Assembly: GCF_900103215.1 (NCBI RefSeq)
Contig: NZ_FNGV01000008.1
Coordinates: 186,001 to 250,000 of the forward strand
DNA length: 64,000 nucleotides
Direction: 5' to 3'
Origin: Kriegella aquimaris
Lineage (GTDB): Bacteria > Bacteroidota > Bacteroidia > Flavobacteriales > Flavobacteriaceae
Program-made: the position numbers and the translations under genes
The notes under the pieces: generated by a model
The model's database searches: none
Seen by the model: the letters and a program-made list of their open reading frames with translations, nothing else
Told to the model about the DNA's origin: nothing
Shown here: piece after piece, positions 19,332 to 27,401 of the stretch
Numbering within the stretch: the stretch's first letter is position 1
Layout: each line of letters begins with the position of its first letter

Positions 19332-20600
19332 TTAATAGGTCGAAAAATGTTGTTGTGGTTTCATATGGTACCATAATGCAATTGCAATAATATTCAATAT
19401 CGCGCCAACTACGAAGAATGGGGTTGTAGATTCCGTCCAGGCCTGTAGGTAAGGAAAAGCCAATGCGGTCAAAAACGCTCCGATGTTTCCTGCCATATTC
19501 ATGGTGCCTGATACGGCTCCCGAATGTTCTTTGCCGATATCGACACAGAAGGCCCATGATGGGGGCAATGTCATGTCGGCTCCGAAAATGGCAATGCTTA
19601 AAAATGCAATAGCTCCCACGGCACTGTCCATATAAATGCTTCCGATTAACCCTAAAGCTGCTAGAAAGAATCCGATAGACGCTGGAAGAATTCGAGATTT
19701 GTCCCAATTCCCTTTTTTGTAGATGCGATCACTGAGTGCCCCAGATGTCCAATTTCCGAAAGCTCCAAAAACTAAAGGTATTGCGGTGTAAAAACCAGCT
19801 TCTAATGTGTTTAGGCCATACTCACTTTTCACGTGCGGAAAGAGCCAGGTAAGTGCAAAGAAAAAGGTAAAGTTGCTACAAAAATATTGCCCCATGGCCA
19901 GCCATATATTCTTTGATTTTAATAAATGTCCCAAGCTTATTTTTTTGATTTCCGCTTGGGTGTTTTGTTGCTGTCTTGTCGAGAGAATAAATTCTTTTTC
20001 TTGTTTTGAAATGCCTGGATGGTCTTCCGGTTTGTCCCTAAAAAGCAGAAACCAAACAACTGCCCAAAGTACACCGATACCACCGAGAATTACAAATGAA
20101 ATACGCCATCCGAAATCATCAATCATCCAGGCGACCACGGGAAGGGCGAATGCAGCACCTAGGCGGGATCCGGAAAAATTGATACCGGTAACGATGCCTC
20201 TCTCCTGTAAAGGAATCCAACTGTAAATGGCACGTGACATGCCCGGAAATGCACCTGCTTCTCCTGCGCCGAAAAGAAATCGAACGACTAGAAGTGAACT
20301 GAAATTCCATGCCGCTCCCGTTAAAGCGGTAAATCCTGACCAAATGGCCACTATCGCCGAGAGTACCTTGCGAGGGCCTAAGGAATCCGACAACATGCCG
20401 GCAGGGGTTTGAAAAAGTGCGTAACCCAATGAAAAGGCGGCCAAAACCCATCCCATTTGTTTATCGCTGAGGTCTAAAGCACCTGAAATAGGTTCTTTGG
20501 CGACCGAAATACAAACACGATCTACATAGAGTAACAAAGCCAAAAGAAAGGTGCCCATTACCATAAAATAGCGCTTGGGAAAGTGTTTTTGTGTTTTCAT
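19332..20600 (-). CDS. MFS transporter of the anion:cation symporter (sugar-acid) type
   Basis: 422 residues, about 12 transmembrane helices. The N-terminal part LLYVDRVCISVAKEPISGAL, the loop MLSDSLGPRKVLS and GAGEAGAFPGMSRAIYSWIP are typical of the ACS family that imports galactonate, glucarate, tartrate and similar acids. It starts 7 bp after the DUF1537 kinase gene and is followed 10 bp later by the Gfo/Idh gene, so it is the likely uptake system for the acid degraded by this operon. Confidence 0.9.
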   Translation of the reverse strand: MKTQKHFPKRYFMVMGTFLLALLLYVDRVCISVAKEPISGALDLSDKQMGWVLAAFSLGYALFQTPAGMLSDSLGPRKVLSAIVAIWSGFTALTGAAWNFSSLLVVRFLFGAGEAGAFPGMSRAIYSWIPLQERGIVTGINFSGSRLGAAFALPVVAWMIDDFGWRISFVILGGIGVLWAVVWFLLFRDKPEDHPGISKQEKEFILSTRQQQNTQAEIKKISLGHLLKSKNIWLAMGQYFCSNFTFFFALTWLFPHVKSEYGLNTLEAGFYTAIPLVFGAFGNWTSGALSDRIYKKGNWDKSRILPASIGFFLAALGLIGSIYMDSAVGAIAFLSIAIFGADMTLPPSWAFCVDIGKEHSGAVSGTMNMAGNIGAFLTALAFPYLQAWTESTTPFFVVGAILNIIAIALWYHMKPQQHFSTY

Positions 20601-20607
20601 GTTGGTT

Positions 20608-21993
20608 TCATTTCAAAAGTGTGATCAATTCTAGGAGTGCGTTATTATCACCAACATTTCCTGGAAAGACGATATAGGGCAACCCCGGAAATTTTGCTTC
20701 TTTACCTAATTTCCAAACGGGTACGCCTTTGAGTACTTGGCCAAGAATGGTTGCACGCCGAACCCCTAGTCCTTTGGTAGCTACATCGCTAGAAGTGATG
20801 CCTCCTTTCGCTACAAGGTATTTGGGTCTGTTCTCAATTTGTTTTATGATAGCAATAAGTGCGTCGGAAACGCGATTGACAATTTCAAGACTTTCGTTTT
20901 TGGTGCTACCTTTAACTACGGTTCTGCTGGTAAATAGCACTACATCTTCTCCCGTGGCTATATGTCGGTCTATTTGGCTTACCAACGATGCCAGTTCTTT
21001 GCTAAAAAGAATAGGATTTAGAACATTGGACACTTCCAATTCTAGGAAAACAGCATTACAATTTTTTTTAACATGTTCCAACTGGGCAGTCGTTTTTGGA
21101 ACGTAGGAGCCGACTATGACAAGCGCTCCGTTTTGAGTAGGCTTTCCTAAGATTTGATTTTTGCTCAAACAAGAGCGTAAGGCGATTCCCGATATCGCAT
21201 TTATGAAAGACGCAGCAGTTCTAAAAATGAACGAACCCGTATTTTGGAGAATGACCAGCGCTATGACCTGTAAATCATTATAAGATGTGGCATTGACCAC
21301 AATATGGGTAGTATTAGGTTGTTCTAGTATGGTCTTTATTGCTTCTGGTGCTTGCTGTCTCAGCATTTGAACCGAGACACTGGCGATGTGATCAGGCGTT
21401 ACCTTCCCTTCCGATTTTTCAATAATCCATTCCCTTAAATTGGAAGACTCGTATCCGAAGGTGTTGTCTTTGGCAAAAGGTGTTTCCGCAGCGGGTATAA
21501 ATTTATCACCCTCTTTTACATAATGTATATCATTGTGGGTGTAGCGACCGCCTTCAAAAAAAGCGGGAATCAGTAGGTGTTTCGCATTTCGTAAATGTAA
21601 TCCTGTTGCAAGGGCATTGACCTCGTTGGGGTAATGACCCCTTAAAGTAGAGTCACTTCGGCTAATTACAATAAGCTTTTTTTGATGTTTGGCCGCTAGT
21701 TTATGCAGCCGTGTGCCTATTAGTTGGCCTAATGTATCAGCAGCCTCAGCGTGAAGACTTCTGGAATTTGTCAAGATAAAAAATACAGGACTTGAAAGGA
21801 GTTCTTTTTCTAATATTTCTTCCGTCCATTCTGTAATTACCGGAACATCGTAAACCGTTTGTGTGCCGGTAGGGTCATCATCTAAAATGACTATCGATTT
21901 TTGATTTTTTGCTAGTTCTGCACGTATTTCGGCTTCACGGCCAAGTAGTCGATTCCCTTCTTCAATTGATTGTAAAAGAGTTGTGCGCAGCAT
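20608..21993 (-). CDS. DUF1537 four-carbon acid sugar kinase
   Basis: 461 residues. The N-terminal domain shows SIVILDDDPTGTQTVYDVPV and FILTNSRSLHAEAA, the C-terminal ATP-binding domain YLVAKGGITSSDVATKGLG and PGNVGDNNAL, all hallmarks of the DUF1537 family (OtnK, DtnK and relatives). Characterised members phosphorylate four-carbon aldonic acids such as threonate or erythronate derivatives. Spacing to both neighbours is under 10 bp. The true substrate is not readable from sequence. Confidence 0.9.
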   Translation of the reverse strand: MLRTTLLQSIEEGNRLLGREAEIRAELAKNQKSIVILDDDPTGTQTVYDVPVITEWTEEILEKELLSSPVFFILTNSRSLHAEAADTLGQLIGTRLHKLAAKHQKKLIVISRSDSTLRGHYPNEVNALATGLHLRNAKHLLIPAFFEGGRYTHNDIHYVKEGDKFIPAAETPFAKDNTFGYESSNLREWIIEKSEGKVTPDHIASVSVQMLRQQAPEAIKTILEQPNTTHIVVNATSYNDLQVIALVILQNTGSFIFRTAASFINAISGIALRSCLSKNQILGKPTQNGALVIVGSYVPKTTAQLEHVKKNCNAVFLELEVSNVLNPILFSKELASLVSQIDRHIATGEDVVLFTSRTVVKGSTKNESLEIVNRVSDALIAIIKQIENRPKYLVAKGGITSSDVATKGLGVRRATILGQVLKGVPVWKLGKEAKFPGLPYIVFPGNVGDNNALLELITLLK

Positions 21994-21998
21994 AAATT

Positions 21999-22640
21999 TT
22001 ATTGTTTTTCCAATGCGATGACCCGTGCCGGTGCGCCATCGCCATTTTCCACCTTTAAAGGCATTGCTATAAGGGTGATTTTACTTTTTGAAAGCGCATC
22101 GAGATTGGTAAGGCCTTCCACGATTATAACATCATTTTTCATTAAAATGGTGTGGATTTGAGTAACCTCTTCCAAATTATTGACATCGGCAACAGAAGGC
22201 GGTTCAACTCCTAGAATGTTTACACCTTTTAGTCCTAGCCAATGGGCCAATTCGGGACTTATTCTCGGGAGGGCATTTCGATATTCATCGGTACCCAATT
22301 TTTTGCTCCACCCGGTATGGAGTATAATGCTTTGTCCTTTTTCAATCGATGCTGCTATGCTGTGTAAATGGCCAACTGTGATAGACTCTTTGGGGCTAAT
22401 ATCGGTCAAATCGACCACCCACGCCTCTGATATGAACCGATGTACAGGAGTTTGGTCAATGGTCTTGTCGTTTACCTCAAAATGAAGTGGTGCATCCATA
22501 TGAGTACCGCTATGTGAATATAGATGCAAGGTAGTAGCGTTCCAACCATCTTTGGCCAAAGTTTTGGCTGGTTCAATAAATACGCCGCTGCTATTCCCAT
22601 TAATGGGCAAGGTAAGATCAATGACTTTTTGGTCTATCAT
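21999..22640 (-). CDS. Cyclase family protein (kynurenine formamidase-like metal hydrolase)
   Basis: 213 residues. Carries the family metal motif HSGTHMDAPLHF near residue 43, a second His/Asp region around TDISP, and HTGWSKKLG followed by EPPSVAD. Family members are Mn/Zn hydrolases acting on amides or lactone-like compounds (kynurenine formamidase, isatin hydrolase). In this operon it could open a lactone of a sugar acid before phosphorylation; this role is inferred from context. Gap to the dehydrogenase gene upstream is 5 bp and to the kinase downstream 5 bp. Confidence 0.87.
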   Translation of the reverse strand: MIDQKVIDLTLPINGNSSGVFIEPAKTLAKDGWNATTLHLYSHSGTHMDAPLHFEVNDKTIDQTPVHRFISEAWVVDLTDISPKESITVGHLHSIAASIEKGQSIILHTGWSKKLGTDEYRNALPRISPELAHWLGLKGVNILGVEPPSVADVNNLEEVTQIHTILMKNDVIIVEGLTNLDALSKSKITLIAMPLKVENGDGAPARVIALEKQ

Positions 22641-22645
22641 CGCAA

Positions 22646-23725
22646 TTAGACGGTTGATAGTTTTGTTGTCTTAATAAATTCTACCACGCTTTGGGCGACT
22701 TCTGATGTAGAAGCGGTACCACGAAGATCTTTCGTCAAGTTGCCTTTTGCCGTTGTCGCTTCGATACCGTCCATAATGTTTTTAGCTGCTTCCGTTTCGC
22801 CCAAATGTTCTAACATAATGGCTGCAGACCAAATTTGTCCAATAGGATTTGCTATATTTTGTCCAGCAATATCAGGAGCCGATCCGTGAATGGGCTCGAA
22901 CATTGATGGGAAATCTTTTTCAGGGTTGATGTTTCCACTGCCGCCCAAACCTAAACTGCCCATGATGGCTCCACCAAGATCCGACAAAATATCGCCAAAA
23001 AGATTTGTTGTTAAGATCACATCAAAAATTTCCGGACGCAATACAAAACTTGCCGAGGCATTATCGATATACATTTTAGTATATTCCACATCTGGGTACT
23101 CTTTTGCCACCTCTGCAATCACTCTGTCCCAGTAGGCCAAGCTATTAATAAGTGTATTGGATTTAGTTACATTGGTAACTTTATTATTTCGTTTACGGGC
23201 CAGTTTAAAAGAATAATGTGCGATGCGCTCAATACCAAACCTGGTAAAGATACTGGTATCCATGGCCATACCTCCCGGCTTGTCTCCATGCATTATTTTT
23301 CCGCTCTGTACGAACTCCCCTTCATTGTTTTCACGAACAACCACAAAGTCTATGTCTTTTTCAGTTTTATAGCGAAGCGGACTCTCTACACCTGGAAATA
23401 ATTTTACAGGTCTGTAATTAACATATTGCTCAAAAGAGGTCCTTACCCGAAAGGTATAATCTTTTGCGGGTAAAGTATCGTCTACCTCTGGCAAACCTAC
23501 TGCTCCAAAAAAAATGGCATCAAATTTTTTTAGAATGTCCAAGGCATCGTCAGACATGAACTTCCCATGTTTCCTAAAATACCCAGCTCCAAAAGGGAAT
23601 TCTTCTTTATCAAGGTTAAATCCATATTTTTCCGCCACTGCATCTAGCACGGAAACTCCTGCAGGAACAATTTCGGTTCCTATTCCATCACCATTGACTA
23701 CAGCGATTTTGTACGTTTTTCCCAT
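22646..23725 (-). CDS. Isocitrate/isopropylmalate dehydrogenase family, tartrate/D-malate dehydrogenase-like
   Basis: 359 residues, soluble NAD- and Mn-dependent oxidative decarboxylase. Motifs are VNGDGIGTEIVPAG at the N-terminus, FVVVRENNEGEF, the catalytic Tyr/Lys region, DNASASFVLRPEIFDVI with NLFGDILSDLGG, and EPIHGSAPDIAGQ followed by NPIGQIWSAA, the last being closer to tartrate and D-malate dehydrogenases than to LeuB. It heads the five-gene operon with the kinase, so it may act on a phosphorylated four-carbon acid. No leu genes are nearby, which argues against leucine synthesis. Confidence 0.87.
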   Translation of the reverse strand: MGKTYKIAVVNGDGIGTEIVPAGVSVLDAVAEKYGFNLDKEEFPFGAGYFRKHGKFMSDDALDILKKFDAIFFGAVGLPEVDDTLPAKDYTFRVRTSFEQYVNYRPVKLFPGVESPLRYKTEKDIDFVVVRENNEGEFVQSGKIMHGDKPGGMAMDTSIFTRFGIERIAHYSFKLARKRNNKVTNVTKSNTLINSLAYWDRVIAEVAKEYPDVEYTKMYIDNASASFVLRPEIFDVILTTNLFGDILSDLGGAIMGSLGLGGSGNINPEKDFPSMFEPIHGSAPDIAGQNIANPIGQIWSAAIMLEHLGETEAAKNIMDGIEATTAKGNLTKDLRGTASTSEVAQSVVEFIKTTKLSTV

Positions 23726-23759
23726 TTTAACTTCCTGTAAATTATATTGATCTTTTTAT

Positions 23760-23767
23760 TTGCGCAT
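23760..23767. promoter_or_regulatory. Candidate LacI-family operator 1
   Basis: TTGCGCAT, one base from the palindrome TTGCGCAA with the central CG typical of LacI-family sites. It lies 35 bp upstream of the dehydrogenase start, where a repressor would block the operon promoter. Confidence 0.4.
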
Positions 23768-23885
23768 TTTTGCACAAGTCTATTTTTTCGTTGATGATAA
23801 GCTTGGTTATGGAGCAAATATATATAAATAATCGGACTGAAGTATAATTTTACTGCTTATTTCGGAAGTGCCTATTGACAAAAAA

Positions 23886-23893
23886 TTGCGCAA
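23886..23893. promoter_or_regulatory. Candidate LacI-family operator 2
   Basis: Perfect palindrome TTGCGCAA inside AAAATTGCGCAAAATTTT. About 160 bp upstream of the sugar-acid operon. Confidence 0.4.
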
Positions 23894-24098
23894 AATTTTG
23901 TTTGTTGGCTTTTTGAGGCTGTAGGTTGTAATCTTTTTTTTAGCGTAGGTTTATGGTGTTTGTAATGAAGTTGAGTTGATTGCCTCTTGCTATAAGATTT
24001 TACATAGAGGGGCTCAGATATTCTCAATTATTTTTCTAATCCTTTGAACGGGCATTTTGGTTTGTGCACAGTGATTGTTTCAGTAAATGGCGCTGTAG

Positions 24099-24106
24099 TT
24101 GCGCAA
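24099..24106. promoter_or_regulatory. Candidate LacI-family operator 3
   Basis: Perfect palindrome TTGCGCAA in GTAGTTGCGCAAATAG, 220 bp before the glycosidase gene. With sites 1 and 2 it would allow one LacI protein to control both directions. Confidence 0.4.
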
Positions 24107-24214
24107 ATAGTTGCTCTTTATTATTAAGATATTGATTGCTTTATTAATTTTTATTTAATAGTATTGCTTTAAATATGGCATCACAATGATAATTAAATAT
24201 AAAAAGACATATTG

Positions 24215-24228
24215 TGCAATTAATTGCA
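24215..24228. promoter_or_regulatory. Perfect 14-bp palindrome upstream of glycosidase gene
   Basis: TGCAATTAATTGCA, about 100 bp before the ATG at 24327. Shares the TTGCA half with the TTGCGCAA sites but has a different centre. Possible operator for an unknown regulator. Confidence 0.3.
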
Positions 24229-24326
24229 TTATTGTAATTCTGTGTATTGATGTGCCGTTTCGGTAGTTTATCTGAAACAGGTACTTTGTTAAGATAAAGA
24301 GGCAATAACTCCAACTTAAAAACTTC

Positions 24327-25433
24327 ATGAAAAAACACATTCTATTATCGCTACTTATCGTATTTGGCTGTTCAATTTCATTTGGAAATGAACCTCCACC
24401 CGAAAAAAAAGCAGGAAAAACCGTAGTAACCATAGTGAACGATAAATTTTTGATCAATGGGGAGCTCACCTATAAGGGGCGCACTTGGCAAGGACATAAA
24501 ATCGAGGGTCTATTGATGAATTCTCGAATGGTTCAAGGGGTTTTTGATGACTTGAATCCGGAAACTGTGGACCGTTGGAAGTACCCTGATACCAAAACAT
24601 GGGATGCCGATCGTAATACGGCTGAATTCATAGCTGCTATGGGCGAATGGTATGCCAAAGGGTTATTGGCCTTTAATATTAATTTTCAAGGGGGTAGTCC
24701 CGAAGGATACTCAAGAGTACAACCTTGGGAAAACAATGCCTACGAATCCGATGGTAGTTTGCGTCCAGCTTTTGCAAAAAGAATGGCACGCGTCATTGAA
24801 AAAGCAGATGAACTAGGCATGATAGTGAACTTAAGCCTCTTCTATTTTGGGCAAGATGAACGGCTAAAAGATGAACAAGCAGTTATTGCGGCAGTAGACA
24901 ATGCCGTTGCATGGATAAAGAAGAAGGGCTATACCAACATAATTTTGGAAGTAGCCAATGAAAGTAACAATAAGGCATATCAACACGCTATAATTGGTCA
25001 AGATAGAATTCACGAACTCATTCTAAGAGTAAAGAAAAACGCTCCCAATCTTTTAGTGTCCACAAGCTTTAACGGAAATACCCTTCCACCGGATAAAGTA
25101 GTAGAAGTATCCGATTATGTATTGATACACGGTAATGGGGTTGGTGATCCGGCCCGAATTACGGAGTTGGTCGCACAAGTACGCGCACTGCCATCATACC
25201 GTCCCATGCCGATAGTTTTTAATGAAGATGATCATTTTGATTTTGATAAACCATCTAACAATTTTGTCGAGGCAGTAAAAGCGTATGCCTCATGGGGTTA
25301 TTTTGATTTTAGGATGAAAGACGAAGGCTTTGATGATGGTTATCAGTCCGTGCCCATTAATTGGGGAATAAGTTCTCCTCGAAAAAAAGCTTTTTTCAAC
25401 AAGCTTGAAGAAATTACCGGAGGTCCACACTAG
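24327..25433 (+). CDS. Glycoside hydrolase-like lipoprotein (clan GH-A TIM barrel)
   Basis: 368 residues with a signal peptide and probable lipobox (LLIVFGC). The body is a TIM barrel with features of clan GH-A: LEVANESNN, whose Glu212 fits the acid/base, and MPIVFNEDDH, whose Glu300 fits the nucleophile. Trp-rich segments (VDRWKYPDTKTWDADRN, AYASWGYFDFRM) could line a sugar-binding site. No exact family can be named by eye. It is followed 44 bp later by the DUF5060 lipoprotein on the same strand and sits opposite the sugar-acid operon, so both may process one glycan. Confidence 0.72.
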   Translation: MKKHILLSLLIVFGCSISFGNEPPPEKKAGKTVVTIVNDKFLINGELTYKGRTWQGHKIEGLLMNSRMVQGVFDDLNPETVDRWKYPDTKTWDADRNTAEFIAAMGEWYAKGLLAFNINFQGGSPEGYSRVQPWENNAYESDGSLRPAFAKRMARVIEKADELGMIVNLSLFYFGQDERLKDEQAVIAAVDNAVAWIKKKGYTNIILEVANESNNKAYQHAIIGQDRIHELILRVKKNAPNLLVSTSFNGNTLPPDKVVEVSDYVLIHGNGVGDPARITELVAQVRALPSYRPMPIVFNEDDHFDFDKPSNNFVEAVKAYASWGYFDFRMKDEGFDDGYQSVPINWGISSPRKKAFFNKLEEITGGPH

Positions 25434-25477
25434 GCAAAAACTCCTATCAATAATCGAGAACATCAAAAAGCCAAAAC

Positions 25478-27352
25478 ATGAAATACTATTTTCTTAAAAC
25501 ATTTTCCTTTCCGAGTACATTGCTTTTTATAGTAGCCCTGTTTTGTTCCTGTACCTCCGAACCCGATTATGCGGTTCAGGGTGAACTAAAAAAATGGCAT
25601 AAAATAGAATTGGTATTCAATGGTCCTTCCGCAAGTGAATTGGATAGTATAAATCCTTTTTTAGATTATCGACTAGATGTTACATTTACCAATGATGATC
25701 AAACTTTTGTAGTTCCCGGGTTTTATGCTGCGGATGGTAATGCCGCAGAAACGGAAAGTGAGAAAGGCAATAAGTGGATGGTACGATTTGCACCTAATAC
25801 TACTGGTGTTTGGAATTTTGAAGTATCTTTTAAAAAGGCCAGTAATATTGCCGTTGCAGATGGAGCTAACGACGCGCCCAGTGCCAATTTTATGGATGGC
25901 GTAACCGGTAATTTTACTGTTGGGGAATCTGATAAAACGGGAATTGACAATAGATCGAAGGGTAAATTGGAATATGTTAATGACCATTATCTTAAGTTCA
26001 AGGATTCGGGTAACTATTTCATAAAGGTTGGCGTTGATGCTCCTGAAAATATTTTGGCTTTTGACGATTTCGACGCTACCACCAATGCCCTTGGCTTACT
26101 AAAAACTTGGGAGCCCCATCGAAAAGATTTTGATGAAGATGCCAGTGATCTGTTATGGCAAGGCGAAAAAGGAAAAAATTTGTTTGGAGCCATCAATTAT
26201 CTGGCTTCCGAAGGGCTGAATGTATTTTCCTTTCTGACGTTCAACGTAGATGGTGATGATCGTAACGTTTTTCCGTATCGGCTAAAGGTATCCGAAGAGG
26301 CCTATACTACCTATGCGAATGATAAAAAGAATAAGGAGGCTTGGCAGACCATGTTTCATAAAACACGTTTAGATGTTTCTAAATTGGAACAATGGGAGCG
26401 TATTTTTGATTATGGCGATAGAAAGGGAATGTTTCTACACTTTAAGACCCATGAGACCGAGACCGATCATTTAATGGATAATGGAGTTTTTGGGGTCGAA
26501 GGGAAATTGTACTACCGCGAACTCATTGCGCGTTTCGGTCATCATTTGGCCATGAATTGGAATATTGGCGAAGAAAACAATCAGCCAATACAAGAAGTGA
26601 TAAAAGTGACGGATTATGTTGCAAAACTTGACCCCTATAATTCGCATAGAGTGATTCACACCTTCCCTGATCAAGACTACCGATATGCTGAGTTGATAGG
26701 TGATCAATCAGCATTGACTGGAGCTTCATTGCAATTAAGCGAGGAAGATTTTAAGGATGTGCACCCTAGGGTTTTGAAATGGAGGGAAAAATCGGATGCG
26801 ACAGGTAAAAAATGGGCTATTGCGGTTGACGAACCTGGCAAAGCGAAGGTAGCACTTTTGCCAGATGAAGAAGACAGCGAGCACGATGATGCTCGCGGAA
26901 ATGCGCTTTGGGGAACGCTTATAGCCGGAGGCTATGGTGTAGAATGGTATTTTGGGTATGCGAGTCCCCATTCAGATTTGACTTGTCAAGATTATCGGAG
27001 TAGAGATCTTTTCTGGAATCAGAATAATCATGCCAAGGTGTTTTTTGAAAAGTATCTTCCGTTCTGGAAAATGAGCCCTTCCGACGATTTGTTGGGTGAT
27101 AAGGTATCCTATTGTTTTTCACAGCTTGGTGAGGTATATGCGGTTTATCTTCATCCCGGTACCGAAACGACTACATTGAACATGGGTGATTCGGGAAATT
27201 CGTTTTCGGTCAAATGGTATGATCCAAGAAATGGGGGAGACCTTATGGAAGGTTCCATTAAAGATGTGAAAGCCGAAGGACGTGTCGATTTGGGCTATCC
27301 TCCTAAAGAAAGAGAAAAAGATTGGGTGGTATTAGTAAGACTTCAAAAATAG
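25478..27352 (+). CDS. DUF5060 glycosidase-like lipoprotein
   Basis: 624 residues. Signal peptide with lipobox-like FCSC near residue 25. Residues 35-150 form the DUF5060 beta-sandwich (KKWHKIELVFNGP, NPFLDYRLDVTFTN, RFAPNTTGVWNFEVSF). Residues 165-520 form a TIM barrel (FIKVGVDAPENILAFDDFDAT, ALNVFSFLTFNVDGDD-like stretch, HHLAMNWNIGEENNQP, KWAIAVDEPGK). The end (VYLHPGTETTTLNMG, VKWYDPRNGGDLMEG) is a collagen-binding-like C-terminal domain found behind such barrels. GEENN and DEPG could hold the catalytic acids. Secreted polysaccharide-degrading enzyme, substrate unknown; paired with the preceding gene. Confidence 0.78.
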   Translation: MKYYFLKTFSFPSTLLFIVALFCSCTSEPDYAVQGELKKWHKIELVFNGPSASELDSINPFLDYRLDVTFTNDDQTFVVPGFYAADGNAAETESEKGNKWMVRFAPNTTGVWNFEVSFKKASNIAVADGANDAPSANFMDGVTGNFTVGESDKTGIDNRSKGKLEYVNDHYLKFKDSGNYFIKVGVDAPENILAFDDFDATTNALGLLKTWEPHRKDFDEDASDLLWQGEKGKNLFGAINYLASEGLNVFSFLTFNVDGDDRNVFPYRLKVSEEAYTTYANDKKNKEAWQTMFHKTRLDVSKLEQWERIFDYGDRKGMFLHFKTHETETDHLMDNGVFGVEGKLYYRELIARFGHHLAMNWNIGEENNQPIQEVIKVTDYVAKLDPYNSHRVIHTFPDQDYRYAELIGDQSALTGASLQLSEEDFKDVHPRVLKWREKSDATGKKWAIAVDEPGKAKVALLPDEEDSEHDDARGNALWGTLIAGGYGVEWYFGYASPHSDLTCQDYRSRDLFWNQNNHAKVFFEKYLPFWKMSPSDDLLGDKVSYCFSQLGEVYAVYLHPGTETTTLNMGDSGNSFSVKWYDPRNGGDLMEGSIKDVKAEGRVDLGYPPKEREKDWVVLVRLQK

Positions 27353-27373
27353 ATTCGAAAAAAGGTCTGCCCG

Positions 27374-27401
27374 CAAGAACGTGTTTTTAAGACTTGTTCT
27401 T
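27374..27401. terminator. Hairpin between the DUF5060 and lacI-type genes
   Basis: CAAGAAC / GTTCTTG 7-bp inverted repeat enclosing a T-rich loop, between the two converging genes and overlapping the last codons of the LacI gene. It could end both transcripts, but the T-tract is weak. Confidence 0.35.

Larger units (their letters stand above)
23726..24326. other. 600-bp divergent intergenic region between sugar-acid operon and glycosidase genes
   Basis: AT-rich, no convincing gene. The two minus-strand ORFs near 24144-24469 overlap the start of the glycosidase gene and have no family features. The region holds three TTGCGCAA-type sites and one perfect 14-bp palindrome, listed separately. I find no exact TTG-N-TAnnTTTG promoter in either direction. 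Confidence 0.6.

Noticed and set aside
22646-23725. LeuB (3-isopropylmalate dehydrogenase)
   Set aside because: No leuA, leuC or leuD nearby, and the C-terminal motif and operon partners fit tartrate/D-malate-type enzymes.
24144-24469. Two short minus-strand ORFs before the glycosidase gene
   Set aside because: Low-complexity AT-rich leader translated by chance; one overlaps the glycosidase signal peptide.
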